A stretch of DNA of 64,000 nt. Source: Winogradskyella ludwigii. Its GTDB lineage: Bacteria; Bacteroidota; Bacteroidia; Flavobacteriales; Flavobacteriaceae. The stretch is taken from NCBI RefSeq assembly GCF_013403985.1, contig NZ_JABFDF010000001.1, positions 310,001 to 374,000 on the forward strand, given 5' to 3'. Positions within the stretch are counted from its first letter, which is position 1. Every line of letters begins with the position of its first letter. The notes under the pieces were generated by a model. The model was not told the origin of the DNA. It did not search any database and saw nothing but the letters and a program-made list of their open reading frames with translations. This document shows, piece after piece, positions 23,750 to 33,133 of this stretch. Position numbers and translations under genes: made by a program.

Positions 23750-24592
23750 TTAATCATCATCTTCCTCATCATCTAAAGTAGCTAATGCCCCTTTTCTATT
23801 AACATCATCTAAATCGAAATTTACAATATTTGGTAATTTATCTTTTAAAGCTGCAAAATTACCTTTAAACTGATTCTGCCCTAATAGTAATGTATTTAGG
23901 TTTGTTAGTTGCGCTAACTCATTTGGTATATCTCCGTAAAATGCATTGTTTGATAATATTAGTTCTTCCAAGTCTTTAAGCTCTCCTAGTGAAGAAGGAA
24001 TGTTCCCCAATAAACTATTATCAAAAACACTTAGTACTTTTAACGATTTTAAACGTGATAAGCTTGATGGTAATCTTCCTATTAATTGATTGCTACTTAA
24101 CATTAAACTCTCTAAATTAGTTAGATCTCCAATAGAAGCAGGAATCTCACCAAAGAAATCATTGTTATATAACTCTAGAGATTTTAAGTTTTTAAGATTT
24201 CCAATATTTGAAGGAATTGCACCATTAAATGCATTAGAAAATAATTTTAAATCTTCCAAATTAATCATACTTACTAAAGTACCTGGTAATTGGCCACTTA
24301 GTTTATTAAATGATAGATTAAGAGATTTTAAATGTGATAATTTTGAAATTGATTCAGGAAGATTCCCTACCAACCCGTTGAAACTTAAATTTACAGCAAT
24401 TACGTTATCTCCTTCTAGAGTTACACCATACCAGTTTGAAATTGGCTGATCTAAATCCCAAGATTGTCTCCAAGAGTCTCCATTGGTTGTATTGTATAAG
24501 TCTACAAGTGCTGCTTTCTGATCCTCAGAAACACCTGCAAAAGAAAATAATGAAATTAAACAGAATAGTAATGTTGTTTTTATAGTCTTCAT
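23750..24592 (-). CDS. Secreted leucine-rich-repeat protein
   Basis: 280 residues. A signal peptide (KTIKTTLLFCLISLFSFAG) precedes a capping region (SEDQKAALVDLYNTTNGDSW, as in plant-type LRR_NT) and about eight 23-24-residue LRRs with the pattern LxxLxxLxLxxNxLxGxIP (about 65-255). The tail is very acidic (TLDDEEDDD). No T9SS sorting domain or lipobox is present, so it is probably periplasmic or outer-membrane loosely held. The repeat type is that of eukaryotic receptor ectodomains but is common in Bacteroidota, usually for protein binding. Single gene. Confidence 0.85.
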   Translation of the reverse strand: MKTIKTTLLFCLISLFSFAGVSEDQKAALVDLYNTTNGDSWRQSWDLDQPISNWYGVTLEGDNVIAVNLSFNGLVGNLPESISKLSHLKSLNLSFNKLSGQLPGTLVSMINLEDLKLFSNAFNGAIPSNIGNLKNLKSLELYNNDFFGEIPASIGDLTNLESLMLSSNQLIGRLPSSLSRLKSLKVLSVFDNSLLGNIPSSLGELKDLEELILSNNAFYGDIPNELAQLTNLNTLLLGQNQFKGNFAALKDKLPNIVNFDLDDVNRKGALATLDDEEDDD

Positions 24593-24721
24593 AATAGTAG
24601 ATTTTTGCGGAGGGACACAATAACACTACGAATATAATCACGATTACCACGAAATGCAAATTTTTTCGACGAACTACACAATTAAAAACAAGAGCCTAGT
24701 AAAATCAACACGCTAAAAATA

Positions 24722-24904
24722 TCACTGTTCTATATTTTCGGCATTAAAACTAATAATTTCTTGATTTTCAATAGTTATAGAAATCTGAATAGGATTACAG
24801 CAAATTTCACAATCTTCAATATAATTTTGATGACTTTGAGAGCCATCTACAAGCATTGAAATTTGCTCCCAACAGTATGGGCATTGAAAGAAATGCTCTT
24901 CCAT
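24722..24904 (-). CDS. CPXCG-motif zinc-binding protein
   Basis: 60 residues with two cysteine pairs, CPYC near the N-terminus and CEIC (plus an adjacent C) about 25 residues later, in the arrangement of the CPXCG family of small zinc ribbons. Here the usual G is W. Function unknown. It follows the TolC gene on the same strand with a 12-base gap and is probably part of the efflux operon. Confidence 0.82.
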   Translation of the reverse strand: MEEHFFQCPYCWEQISMLVDGSQSHQNYIEDCEICCNPIQISITIENQEIISFNAENIEQ

Positions 24905-24916
24905 TTTAGCTTCTAT

Positions 24917-26233
24917 TTAAAATTGAACATTTAATAATTCACCACTTATTTGAAGAATTTCTAACTCAGATAACTTGGCTGCAAACTTAGCTTCATTTCT
25001 ACTTAACTCTGCATTTAATAAATTGAGTTGTGCCTGTCTAAATTCGATAGAATTAACTTGCCCTAGTTTGAATTTTTCGCGTGTACGTTCAAAATTATTT
25101 TCAGCAGTTCTTATGTTTTTTTCCTGAATACTATAAATTTCTAACTTGTTCAAATAATTATCCCAAGCATTATTAAAGTCACGCTCTATACTTAAAAGAA
25201 TATTTTCTTTTTCTAATTTTTGAGTTTCTAAATTCACTCTGGCATTTCTAACAGTAGTAATCGTAGAACCTCCATCAAACAAATCCCAACTTAAATTTAA
25301 TCCACCAGACAAACCTGTATTAGTAGAAACAGAAACAAAGGAAGCCGCATTATTATTATTCTTGTTCCAACCATAAGTTCCTGTCAAACCAATTGTTGGT
25401 AAATATGCCGATTTACCAGAATTGATATCTAATGTAGATATAGCAATATTACTTTCAGTTTGTAATAAAGCTACATTCCTAGATTTTGCTTTTTGATATA
25501 AACTATCTTTTTGAAATTGTAATGTAAACTCAACTTCTGTTTCTACATCGTAATCTGTTGTATATGTTTTACCTAAAACAAGTTTTAAATCGCGTTTAGC
25601 ATTTTTGATATCTTGCTTAATATTAATGATATTAATACTATCGTTGTTAATATCAACTTCTGCATTTAACACTTCTAATTTTGTGTTCTGACCATATTCA
25701 AATTGATATTCTGCTCTTGTCAATCGATCTTTAGTAATATTTAAAGTCTCTTCTAATGTATTTAAATTGTCTGTTAATTGAGCAACATTATAATACACTG
25801 AAAATAATTGTATAATAGTATTCTCTATAGTTTCTCTAGCTTGAAGTTCTGATAACCTGTACTGTTCCTTTAATCTTTTATAATTATAGCGTCTGCCTAA
25901 CCCATCAAAAATTGTATAATCTAAACTGACACTCGCATTATAATTAGAACTTTCAGCTCCATTTAATACTGTAGTTGAACCATCAGAAAATTCAGCTTCC
26001 GTATTATCTAAATTATAGGTTGCTCCTGCACTACTAGATACCGTAGGTAAAAATTCAGTATTAAGAATGCTTTTATTATTCTCTGCCACTGAAACAGCGT
26101 TTTTTGCAATTTTAACTCCGTAATTATTTTCTAATGCTAATGCTACTGCTTCCTCTTTGGTTAAAACTTCTTGTGCTTTTACACTAAAGCAGTACATTAG
26201 AAGTAGCGTAATTAATTGATATTTAGTGCTCAT
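24917..26233 (-). CDS. TolC-family outer membrane efflux protein
   Basis: 438 residues from the ATG at 26231-26233 (MSTKYQLITLLLMYCFSVKA, a signal peptide); an open frame 9 codons longer lies inside the pump gene and lacks a better start. Two repeated OEP domains of long helices and beta strands are seen (LSVDTIF... hairpins and RDLKLVLGK). It forms the trimeric outer-membrane duct of the tripartite pump. It overlaps the end of the RND gene by 11 bases, so the two are translationally coupled. Confidence 0.92.
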   Translation of the reverse strand: MSTKYQLITLLLMYCFSVKAQEVLTKEEAVALALENNYGVKIAKNAVSVAENNKSILNTEFLPTVSSSAGATYNLDNTEAEFSDGSTTVLNGAESSNYNASVSLDYTIFDGLGRRYNYKRLKEQYRLSELQARETIENTIIQLFSVYYNVAQLTDNLNTLEETLNITKDRLTRAEYQFEYGQNTKLEVLNAEVDINNDSINIINIKQDIKNAKRDLKLVLGKTYTTDYDVETEVEFTLQFQKDSLYQKAKSRNVALLQTESNIAISTLDINSGKSAYLPTIGLTGTYGWNKNNNNAASFVSVSTNTGLSGGLNLSWDLFDGGSTITTVRNARVNLETQKLEKENILLSIERDFNNAWDNYLNKLEIYSIQEKNIRTAENNFERTREKFKLGQVNSIEFRQAQLNLLNAELSRNEAKFAAKLSELEILQISGELLNVQF

Positions 26234-29200
26234 TTTCTTCTTGTTGTTCTTTAATTGCACGTTCTACTTCTTCTTTTGTTACCTCTTTTCCTGTCGCTAA
26301 CCACTTACTCTTTGCTTTAATAGTATTACTAAAGGATAAAAATAAAGGCAGTACCAACAAGGTTAAGACTGTTGCATAAGCGATTCCGAATGAAATTGAA
26401 ATTGCCATTGGTTTTAAAAATTGTGCTTGTCTACTTTTTTCTAATAATAAAGGTGCTAGTCCTGCAATTGTTGTTAATGAGGTTAAGAAAATAGCTCTAA
26501 ATCTTGATTTCCCTGCTTCAGACAATGCCAGATCAAAGGTCATTCCTTCCTTTAAATTACTATTAAATTTTCCTATTAAAACCAATCCGTCATTAACCAT
26601 AATACCAATTAAAGCAATAATTCCTAAAAGGGATAAAATATTAACTGGAAAATCTAGTAACCAATGTCCCCAAGCTACAGCTGTTAAACTAAATGGAATT
26701 AACAGCAATAATAAAAAGGGTTGAGAATAACTTCTAAACGTAAATGCTATAGTGATATATATTAATAATAAAATAATTGGACCTGCAACTCCTAATGAAC
26801 TTGTTAGTTTATCTTTTTCTCTGTTCTGTCCTTCAAAAGACGCATTAATCGTTGGATATTTAGATTGTAATTGTGGAATAAATACCGTTTTAATATCGTC
26901 TATAATATCTGTATTACTTGTGCTAGGATCCTTTAAATCTGCATAAACCTGAATTTCACGTTTACCCTCTAAGTGATTTATTGCCACATCACCTCTCGCA
27001 ATGGTATAATCTGCAATATCCTTTAATGTTACGCGCTCTCCTGTTGGTGTCACAATTCGCATGGCATCTAAGTCATTGATTGAGCTTCTGTTCTCTTTAT
27101 CGTAACGAACCCAAACTTTAATTTCATCTTGACCACGTTGAAAACGCTGTGCTTGTGATCCAAAAAACCCTGAACGTACCTGAGCCATAACCGTTCTTAA
27201 ATCTAAGCCTAATAAATAAGCACTTTCCTTAAGTTCTAATCTTATCTCTTTTATACCAGCGGGATCATTATCTCCAATATCTTTAAGCAATGGATTAGAT
27301 TCCATATACTTTTTAAGTTCTGCTTTAGACGCTTTTAATTCTTCAATATTATTACTTAATAAGGATACCGAGACTGGGCTACCTCCAAAATTACCACCAG
27401 AACCATAAATTAAGCGTTCTGTACCAATTACTGGTCCTACTAATTCTTCTAAACGATCTGTAATTAAATTTGCTTTAATAGCATCTGGTCGTTCTTCTCC
27501 TGGTAATAAGTTAATTCTTAATCTTGCACTAGAACTACTACTAATATCTACAATGGTATTTTCAAATAACTGTTTACCTGTTCCTTTTAGATATTTCTCA
27601 GTTAATTCTTCATTTACAATAAATGCTTTATCTTCTATTAGAGAAATAATAGAATCAGTGATTTTCACATTTGTACCAGCAGGCATTACCAACTCTATAT
27701 TGGCCGCATCACTAGCCACTCTAGGAAATAATGTTACGCCAATAACACCTCCTCCAAGCGACCCAAATGTTAATACTAATAAAGCAACAAATACACCTAA
27801 TGAGAATAATTTATATTTTAATACACGCTCTAAAATAGGAGTATAGAGTTGGTCTCTTAAAAAAGCCATTAATCGATCACCACCATTATTAATAACTCTC
27901 ATAAATGAGAAAAACTGTTTTATTTTTGATGGATTCTCCTCAACTTTTTTAGCTCTCAATGCTTTCGAGTGCGCTAAGTGGGCTGGTAAAATAACAAGTG
28001 CTTCTACCAAAGAAACGACAAGCGTTAAAATTACAATAACAGCGACTTCACTAAAAAATTCACCAATCCTACTATCTAAAAAGAAGAATAATGAAAAGGC
28101 TAATAATGTTGTAATAATTGCAGAAACTACAGGTGGAATAACTTCCATTGTTCCATCTAGAGCCGCTTGTACTGGGCTCTTTCCTTTTTCGTAATGTTGG
28201 TAAATATTTTCGGCAATAACAATACCATCATCTACTAAAATACCAATAACGATTATCATTCCAAAAAGTGACAATACATTAATAGTTACATCAAACTGAG
28301 CGGCAAATATAAACATCCCTAAAAACGAAATAGGCAATCCAAAGGCAACCCATAATGCTAATCTTGTATTTAAAAATATAGACAGGAACAGTAATACCAA
28401 AATCATACCTACAATGGCGTTTTCTGTAAGTAATTGTGTACGTTGATTAAGTGTTATAGATAAGTCTCTTACTACATGTAACTGAACATTGGTATATTTT
28501 TGATTATATTCTTCAATAAATGTTTTTACCTTATCTGCAGACGTTATTAAATCTTCATTATTAGTACTTGTAATTGAAATACTTACAGATAATTCTTGAT
28601 TAAAATAAGTTGCATTTGGTGTTTCTGAAAACCGATCTCTAATAATAGCAACATCTTTTAAACGAATGACTTTACCATCGGGAGATGCTCTCACTATAAT
28701 ATTTGATAGCTCTGCACCATAATACTGTTTATTATTAGCTCTAATTAAATACTCTTCTGCAACCGTTTTTACATTTCCACCTGTAACAAGAATATTAGAA
28801 TTACTCACGGCTGAAGAAACCTCGTCAAATGTAAGATTGTAAGCTAGTAAATCTAATTCGTTAACTGCAATTTCTATTTCTTCTTCAGGAAAACCTGACA
28901 TTTCAATTTGAGAGATTCCATCTATAGCACGCAGATCAGTTTCAACTTGCCTTGCTAATTGCTTTAACGTCACCAAAGGAATATTTTTTCCACTTATGGC
29001 AAAAGAAATCGTTTCTCTAACGGCTTCTTGTTTGGATACCACCAAAGGTTCCATACCTGTTGGAAAAGAAGGCACTCTGTCTACCGCATTTTTAACTTCG
29101 AGAAGCATAAAATCTAGACTTTCCCCTTTTTCAATCTCTACAGTTATTGAGCCACTATTTTCTTGCGAAGTTGATGTGACTCTATCAACCCCTTTTAATC

Positions 29201-29420
29201 CTTTTAAATTATCTTCAATCTGAAGCACAATCCCTTCTTCAATTTCTTGAGGTGAAGCACCAGGATAAGCAATATTAACATTGATAATTTTAGACTCTGT
29301 AAGCGGAAAGAAAGATGACTTTAAAGACAATGCGCCAATAATCCCGAATACAAAAAATGCAATAATAAATATGTTTACTGCAACATGATACCTAATAAAA
29401 TATTCAATTAGTTTTCTCAT
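26223..29420 (-). CDS. RND-family efflux pump (AcrB-like inner membrane transporter)
   Basis: 1065 residues. Twelve membrane helices in two repeats, each with large periplasmic loops; the start MRKLIEYFIRYHVAVNIFII is typical of HAE1-type pumps. The proton-relay aspartates are in GILVDDGIVIAEN of helix 4. Later GIIALIGIMVNDGLVLIGKF marks the second repeat. It exports drugs, dyes or lipids using the proton gradient; specificity cannot be read. It is the middle gene of adaptor-pump-TolC; its ATG shares one base with the adaptor stop. Confidence 0.93.
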   Translation of the reverse strand: MRKLIEYFIRYHVAVNIFIIAFFVFGIIGALSLKSSFFPLTESKIINVNIAYPGASPQEIEEGIVLQIEDNLKGLKGVDRVTSTSQENSGSITVEIEKGESLDFMLLEVKNAVDRVPSFPTGMEPLVVSKQEAVRETISFAISGKNIPLVTLKQLARQVETDLRAIDGISQIEMSGFPEEEIEIAVNELDLLAYNLTFDEVSSAVSNSNILVTGGNVKTVAEEYLIRANNKQYYGAELSNIIVRASPDGKVIRLKDVAIIRDRFSETPNATYFNQELSVSISITSTNNEDLITSADKVKTFIEEYNQKYTNVQLHVVRDLSITLNQRTQLLTENAIVGMILVLLFLSIFLNTRLALWVAFGLPISFLGMFIFAAQFDVTINVLSLFGMIIVIGILVDDGIVIAENIYQHYEKGKSPVQAALDGTMEVIPPVVSAIITTLLAFSLFFFLDSRIGEFFSEVAVIVILTLVVSLVEALVILPAHLAHSKALRAKKVEENPSKIKQFFSFMRVINNGGDRLMAFLRDQLYTPILERVLKYKLFSLGVFVALLVLTFGSLGGGVIGVTLFPRVASDAANIELVMPAGTNVKITDSIISLIEDKAFIVNEELTEKYLKGTGKQLFENTIVDISSSSSARLRINLLPGEERPDAIKANLITDRLEELVGPVIGTERLIYGSGGNFGGSPVSVSLLSNNIEELKASKAELKKYMESNPLLKDIGDNDPAGIKEIRLELKESAYLLGLDLRTVMAQVRSGFFGSQAQRFQRGQDEIKVWVRYDKENRSSINDLDAMRIVTPTGERVTLKDIADYTIARGDVAINHLEGKREIQVYADLKDPSTSNTDIIDDIKTVFIPQLQSKYPTINASFEGQNREKDKLTSSLGVAGPIILLLIYITIAFTFRSYSQPFLLLLLIPFSLTAVAWGHWLLDFPVNILSLLGIIALIGIMVNDGLVLIGKFNSNLKEGMTFDLALSEAGKSRFRAIFLTSLTTIAGLAPLLLEKSRQAQFLKPMAISISFGIAYATVLTLLVLPLFLSFSNTIKAKSKWLATGKEVTKEEVERAIKEQQEENEH

Positions 29421-30559
29421 TATTGAATAGAATCAGAAGTTGAAGTTTTACTTTTAGCAGCCTTTACATGCATTCCTGCATAAGCACCTGGAACAGGTTT
29501 TCTTAGAATAACAGTTCCGTTTGGCACATTCTTTAAAACCACTTTTTCATTAGAAAAATGCACTGGTTTTACAGAAATAACATCTAACAAACTATCGTTT
29601 ATTACATACACCTCTTGACTGTCTAACAATAAATTTCTATCTATTTCAATAGCATTTTCAATCTTCTCGGCGTTTAAGTTGGCTTCAAGATACATGCCTT
29701 CTTTTAAATCTGGATGTTTTACTTCAATGTATACGGTTATGGTTTGAGTAGTTGCATCAATACTTCCGTTTACACGAGAAACACTACCATTGTAAGTTTT
29801 TGTTTTATCTAAGCTAGATAAACTCACACTCTCACCTTCTTTTAAAACATCTGCAAAAGATTTACTGATAGCAACTTCCATTTCGTAAACAGCAGGATTA
29901 ATAAATTCCCCTAATTTCTGTCCGCTTCTAACAAAAGTACCTTCTGTAACTAGAGCTTCGGTTAGAATCCCTGAGAATGGCGCTGTAATCCTGTACTTAG
30001 TTAAACGTTGTTCTAGCGTTTTAACATTGTAATAAGCGCTTACAATACCACGACCTGTGATGAAGTAATTTTCTTTTTCTCCTGAAATTTCTGGTAATTT
30101 AGGTGTCGATTTATTTAAGTCGAATCCATTTAAATAAGCTTGCCATTTAGGATAAACATCAGAGAAATCTAATCGTAAATCTGGCATTATAGCAGCGATA
30201 CTATTATATAATTCACTTTTAGAAGATTGCACAGTTGCGTAGTACTCAGATGCATCTAAACGAATTAACGTTTCTCCTTTATTGAATTTTTCTCCAGGTT
30301 TAAAAAGTTTTGAACCCGTTTTAAAAATACCTTGAACTTCAGAATACAACTCAACACGTTGTTTTGCAGTCAGGTTACCGTTTGCAGAAATCACGATAGG
30401 AATTGTTCCGTTTGTAACAGTATCTATAAGGACTGTTTTAACCACCTTTGGAATAACAGGTTTAGGCTTATGTTTGTTGTCAATTAAGCTTTTGGCAAAA
30501 ATAAAGGCACCTACAATTAAGGCAATACCTAAAACAGATAATATAATTTTTCTTAGCAT
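29420..30559 (-). CDS. RND efflux periplasmic adaptor (MFP/HlyD-like)
   Basis: 379 residues with an N-terminal anchor (about 5-25), a biotinyl/lipoyl half-motif around LYSEVQGIF, a short helical hairpin, the second lipoyl half (YRITAPFSGILTEALVTEGTFVRSGQKLGEF) and beta-barrel and membrane-proximal domains. It bridges the pump and the TolC duct. It is the first gene of the operon and has a TAnnTTTG box 24 bases upstream. Its stop overlaps the pump start. Confidence 0.92.
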   Translation of the reverse strand: MLRKIILSVLGIALIVGAFIFAKSLIDNKHKPKPVIPKVVKTVLIDTVTNGTIPIVISANGNLTAKQRVELYSEVQGIFKTGSKLFKPGEKFNKGETLIRLDASEYYATVQSSKSELYNSIAAIMPDLRLDFSDVYPKWQAYLNGFDLNKSTPKLPEISGEKENYFITGRGIVSAYYNVKTLEQRLTKYRITAPFSGILTEALVTEGTFVRSGQKLGEFINPAVYEMEVAISKSFADVLKEGESVSLSSLDKTKTYNGSVSRVNGSIDATTQTITVYIEVKHPDLKEGMYLEANLNAEKIENAIEIDRNLLLDSQEVYVINDSLLDVISVKPVHFSNEKVVLKNVPNGTVILRKPVPGAYAGMHVKAAKSKTSTSDSIQ

Positions 30560-30582
30560 AATGATATTGGTCGTCAGTAATC

Positions 30583-30590
30583 TGCAAAGC
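30583..30590 (-). promoter_or_regulatory. -7 box of the RND efflux operon
   Basis: Minus strand TAGCTTTG, a perfect TAnnTTTG, placed so that transcription would begin about 16 bases before the adaptor ATG. No adjacent regulator gene is seen. Confidence 0.45.
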
Positions 30591-30632
30591 TAACTTTATC
30601 ATTATGTGAATTCGTTAAAGTATTCTTAATAT

Positions 30633-32543
30633 TTAAGAGGAAATCTTGTCTAAATCAGCTTGGACCAATTCCCAATCGTTCATTAATTTCTCTAACGACT
30701 TTTTCTTCTTTTGGTACCCATCAAAAAACTTTGGATCTGACGCTGTTTTATCGTAATCAGTGGCTAGCTTAGTATCATCGGTTTTTATATCTTTTTCAAG
30801 TTGATTGATTTTAGATTCAATATTACTCAACTTATTATTTAAAGATTTTAATTTCTTTTGATCTTCGTAACTCTGCTTATTACTTTCCTTAGGTTTATTT
30901 GCTACAACGGTTCGTTTTTCGGCTTCTCTTAAATTTTCAAGATTACGTTGTTCTAAGTAAAAATCAATATCCCCTAGATACTGTTTGATATTTTGATCTT
31001 TAAATTCGTAAACCGTATCTGTTAAGCCTTGAAGAAAATCTCTATCGTGAGATACTAAGATTAACGTTCCTTCAAAATTCTGTAACGCTATTTTTAATAC
31101 ATTTTTAGATTTAATATCTAAGTGATTGGTTGGCTCATCCATGATAAGCACATTTAAAGGTTGTAACAATAATTTAGCTAGAGCCAAACGGTTACGTTCT
31201 CCACCAGAAAGTACTCTTACATACTTTTCTGCTTCAGATCCTCTAAATAAAAACGATCCTAAAATATCTCTAACTTTACTTCTGTTGGTTTCATTAGCAG
31301 CATCAATCATGGTATCCAAAACGGTTTTGTTTCCGTCTAAATATTCTGCTTGGTTCTGTGCGAAATACCCAATTTGTACGTTATGTCCTAAGTTTAAATT
31401 TCCTTGGTGCTCAATATCTCCAACAATAATTTTAGCTAGTGTTGATTTTCCTTGACCATTCTGACCAACAAAGGCCGTTTTCATATTTCTAGGAACAGAT
31501 AAGTTTACGTTATGTAAAACTTGTAAGTCTCCATATTTTTTAGAAATGTTATCAATTTCTACAACCACTTTTCCTGGTGTAATTGACACTGGAAAGTTTA
31601 GAGACATCACACTGTTATCATCCTCATCAACTTCAATACGATCAATCTTATCTAATTTTTTAATTAGAGATTGCGCCATTGTAGCTTTAGATGCTTTTGC
31701 TCTAAACTTCTCAATTAGCTTTTCGGTCTGTTGTATTTGTTTTTCTTGGTTTTTCTGCGCAGCTAATTGCTGAACCTTCATTTCCTTACGTAACTCTAAA
31801 AACTGTGTATACGGTTTATTATAATCGTAAATTCTACCTAATGAGATTTCGATAGTACGATTAGTTACATTATCTAAAAACATTTTATCGTGAGATACAA
31901 TAACAACGGCTCCTGTTATGGTTTTTAAGAAATTCTCTAACCAAATAATAGATTCTATATCTAAGTGGTTAGTGGGCTCATCTAAAAGTAATAGATCGTT
32001 ATTTTGAAGTAAAAGTTTTGCTAATTCAATTCGCATTCTCCATCCACCAGAAAAGGTATCCGTTAACTTATCAAAATCTTCACGTTTAAACCCTAAACCT
32101 TGAAGAATTTTTTCCGTTTCACCTTGGTAATTATAACCTCCTAATATTTCGTATTGATGCTGAACATCATTTAAATCTACCATTAATTGATGATACACTT
32201 CACTTTCGTAATCTGTACGCTCAGCCAATTGAATGTTAATATCTTCGAGTTGCGCTTCGCATTTCTTAATTTCTTTAAATGCTTGATACGACTCTTCCAA
32301 TACTGTTTTCCCTAAATCAAAATCAATATCTTGCTTTAAGAATCCAATTCTCATGTCTTTATCAGCAGCAATTTGACCTGTATCTTGTTCTTGTTCTTTA
32401 GATAAAATCTTTAGCATAGTAGATTTACCTGCTCCGTTTTTACCAATTAAGCCAATACGATCGCCAAGACCTAGTTTGAATGTAATTTCTTCAAAAAGGT
32501 ATTCTCCTTGAAATGATATAGAAAGGTTATGGATATTTAACAT
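30633..32543 (-). CDS. ABC-F family ATPase (Uup/YdiF-like)
   Basis: 636 residues, two ABC domains and no membrane segment. Walker A GKNGAGKSTM and GQNGQGKSTL; signatures FSGGWRMR and LSGGERNR; both Walker B motifs read DEPTNHLD. Between them is the charged ABC-tran_Xtn linker (about 240-310), and a coiled-coil C-terminal domain follows (about 560-636). ABC-F proteins act on ribosomes (translation factors or antibiotic protection). The length and C-terminal coiled coil are closest to the Uup/YdiF groups. Confidence 0.9.
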   Translation of the reverse strand: MLNIHNLSISFQGEYLFEEITFKLGLGDRIGLIGKNGAGKSTMLKILSKEQEQDTGQIAADKDMRIGFLKQDIDFDLGKTVLEESYQAFKEIKKCEAQLEDINIQLAERTDYESEVYHQLMVDLNDVQHQYEILGGYNYQGETEKILQGLGFKREDFDKLTDTFSGGWRMRIELAKLLLQNNDLLLLDEPTNHLDIESIIWLENFLKTITGAVVIVSHDKMFLDNVTNRTIEISLGRIYDYNKPYTQFLELRKEMKVQQLAAQKNQEKQIQQTEKLIEKFRAKASKATMAQSLIKKLDKIDRIEVDEDDNSVMSLNFPVSITPGKVVVEIDNISKKYGDLQVLHNVNLSVPRNMKTAFVGQNGQGKSTLAKIIVGDIEHQGNLNLGHNVQIGYFAQNQAEYLDGNKTVLDTMIDAANETNRSKVRDILGSFLFRGSEAEKYVRVLSGGERNRLALAKLLLQPLNVLIMDEPTNHLDIKSKNVLKIALQNFEGTLILVSHDRDFLQGLTDTVYEFKDQNIKQYLGDIDFYLEQRNLENLREAEKRTVVANKPKESNKQSYEDQKKLKSLNNKLSNIESKINQLEKDIKTDDTKLATDYDKTASDPKFFDGYQKKKKSLEKLMNDWELVQADLDKISS

Positions 32544-32610
32544 AAGTATATTTGAGTATTACAATTGCGTTTTACGTTACAATTGTTACAATGCTTCAGT
32601 ATTAATATTT

Positions 32611-32618
32611 TATCTTTG
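32611..32618 (+). promoter_or_regulatory. -7 box of the DUF983 gene
   Basis: TATCTTTG fits TAnnTTTG and places the start near 32625, about 31 bases before the ATG at 32656. It is in the 112-base divergent region shared with the ABC-F gene. Confidence 0.45.
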
Positions 32619-32655
32619 CATTGTCTTCGAAAATGCAAAAGTAAAGGTTTTAGTT

Positions 32656-33042
32656 ATGATTAGAAAAGGAATGAAACTTTATAGTATTCTTTTTGGTGTT
32701 TGTCCAAAATGTCACCAAGAATCGATGTACGTAAACAAAAACCCTTATGTACTCTCTGAAGTTATAAAAATGAAAGAAACTTGCTCTCATTGTAAAACAA
32801 AATATGAGATAGAGCCTTCGTTTTTCTATGGTTCTATGTACGTGAGTTATGGTGTTGGTATTGCCTTTGCTGTAGCTGCATTTATTATTAGCTACAATAT
32901 ATTAGAATCTAATTTAACCATAGCATTTATTGCAATTGTAGCCACTCTAATTGGTTTTGCTCCTATTATAATGCGTTTATCTCGTAATATTTGGATTAAT
33001 ATTTTTATGAGTTATGATAAAAATCTTGTAAAAGAGAAATAA
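32656..33042 (+). CDS. DUF983 membrane protein with zinc ribbon
   Basis: 128 residues. Two cysteine knuckles, CPKC (near residue 17) and CSHC (near residue 43), precede two membrane helices (about 65-85 and 90-110). DUF983 is unassigned; related proteins occur near cytochrome oxidase genes in other bacteria. Here it stands alone, divergent from the ABC-F gene. Confidence 0.85.
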   Translation: MIRKGMKLYSILFGVCPKCHQESMYVNKNPYVLSEVIKMKETCSHCKTKYEIEPSFFYGSMYVSYGVGIAFAVAAFIISYNILESNLTIAFIAIVATLIGFAPIIMRLSRNIWINIFMSYDKNLVKEK

Positions 33043-33133
33043 CATAACGCTCTATAAGCAAGTATATAACTACCCAGTAATATTGAATAAACTATTCTTC
33101 TTAAGCCGCATACTGAAAAATCGAGGAATACTT

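Noticed and set aside
26234-26260. Longer start for the TolC-family protein
   Set aside because: The added residues are Lys/Asn-rich and precede a normal signal peptide; the ATG at 26233 gives the expected N-terminus.
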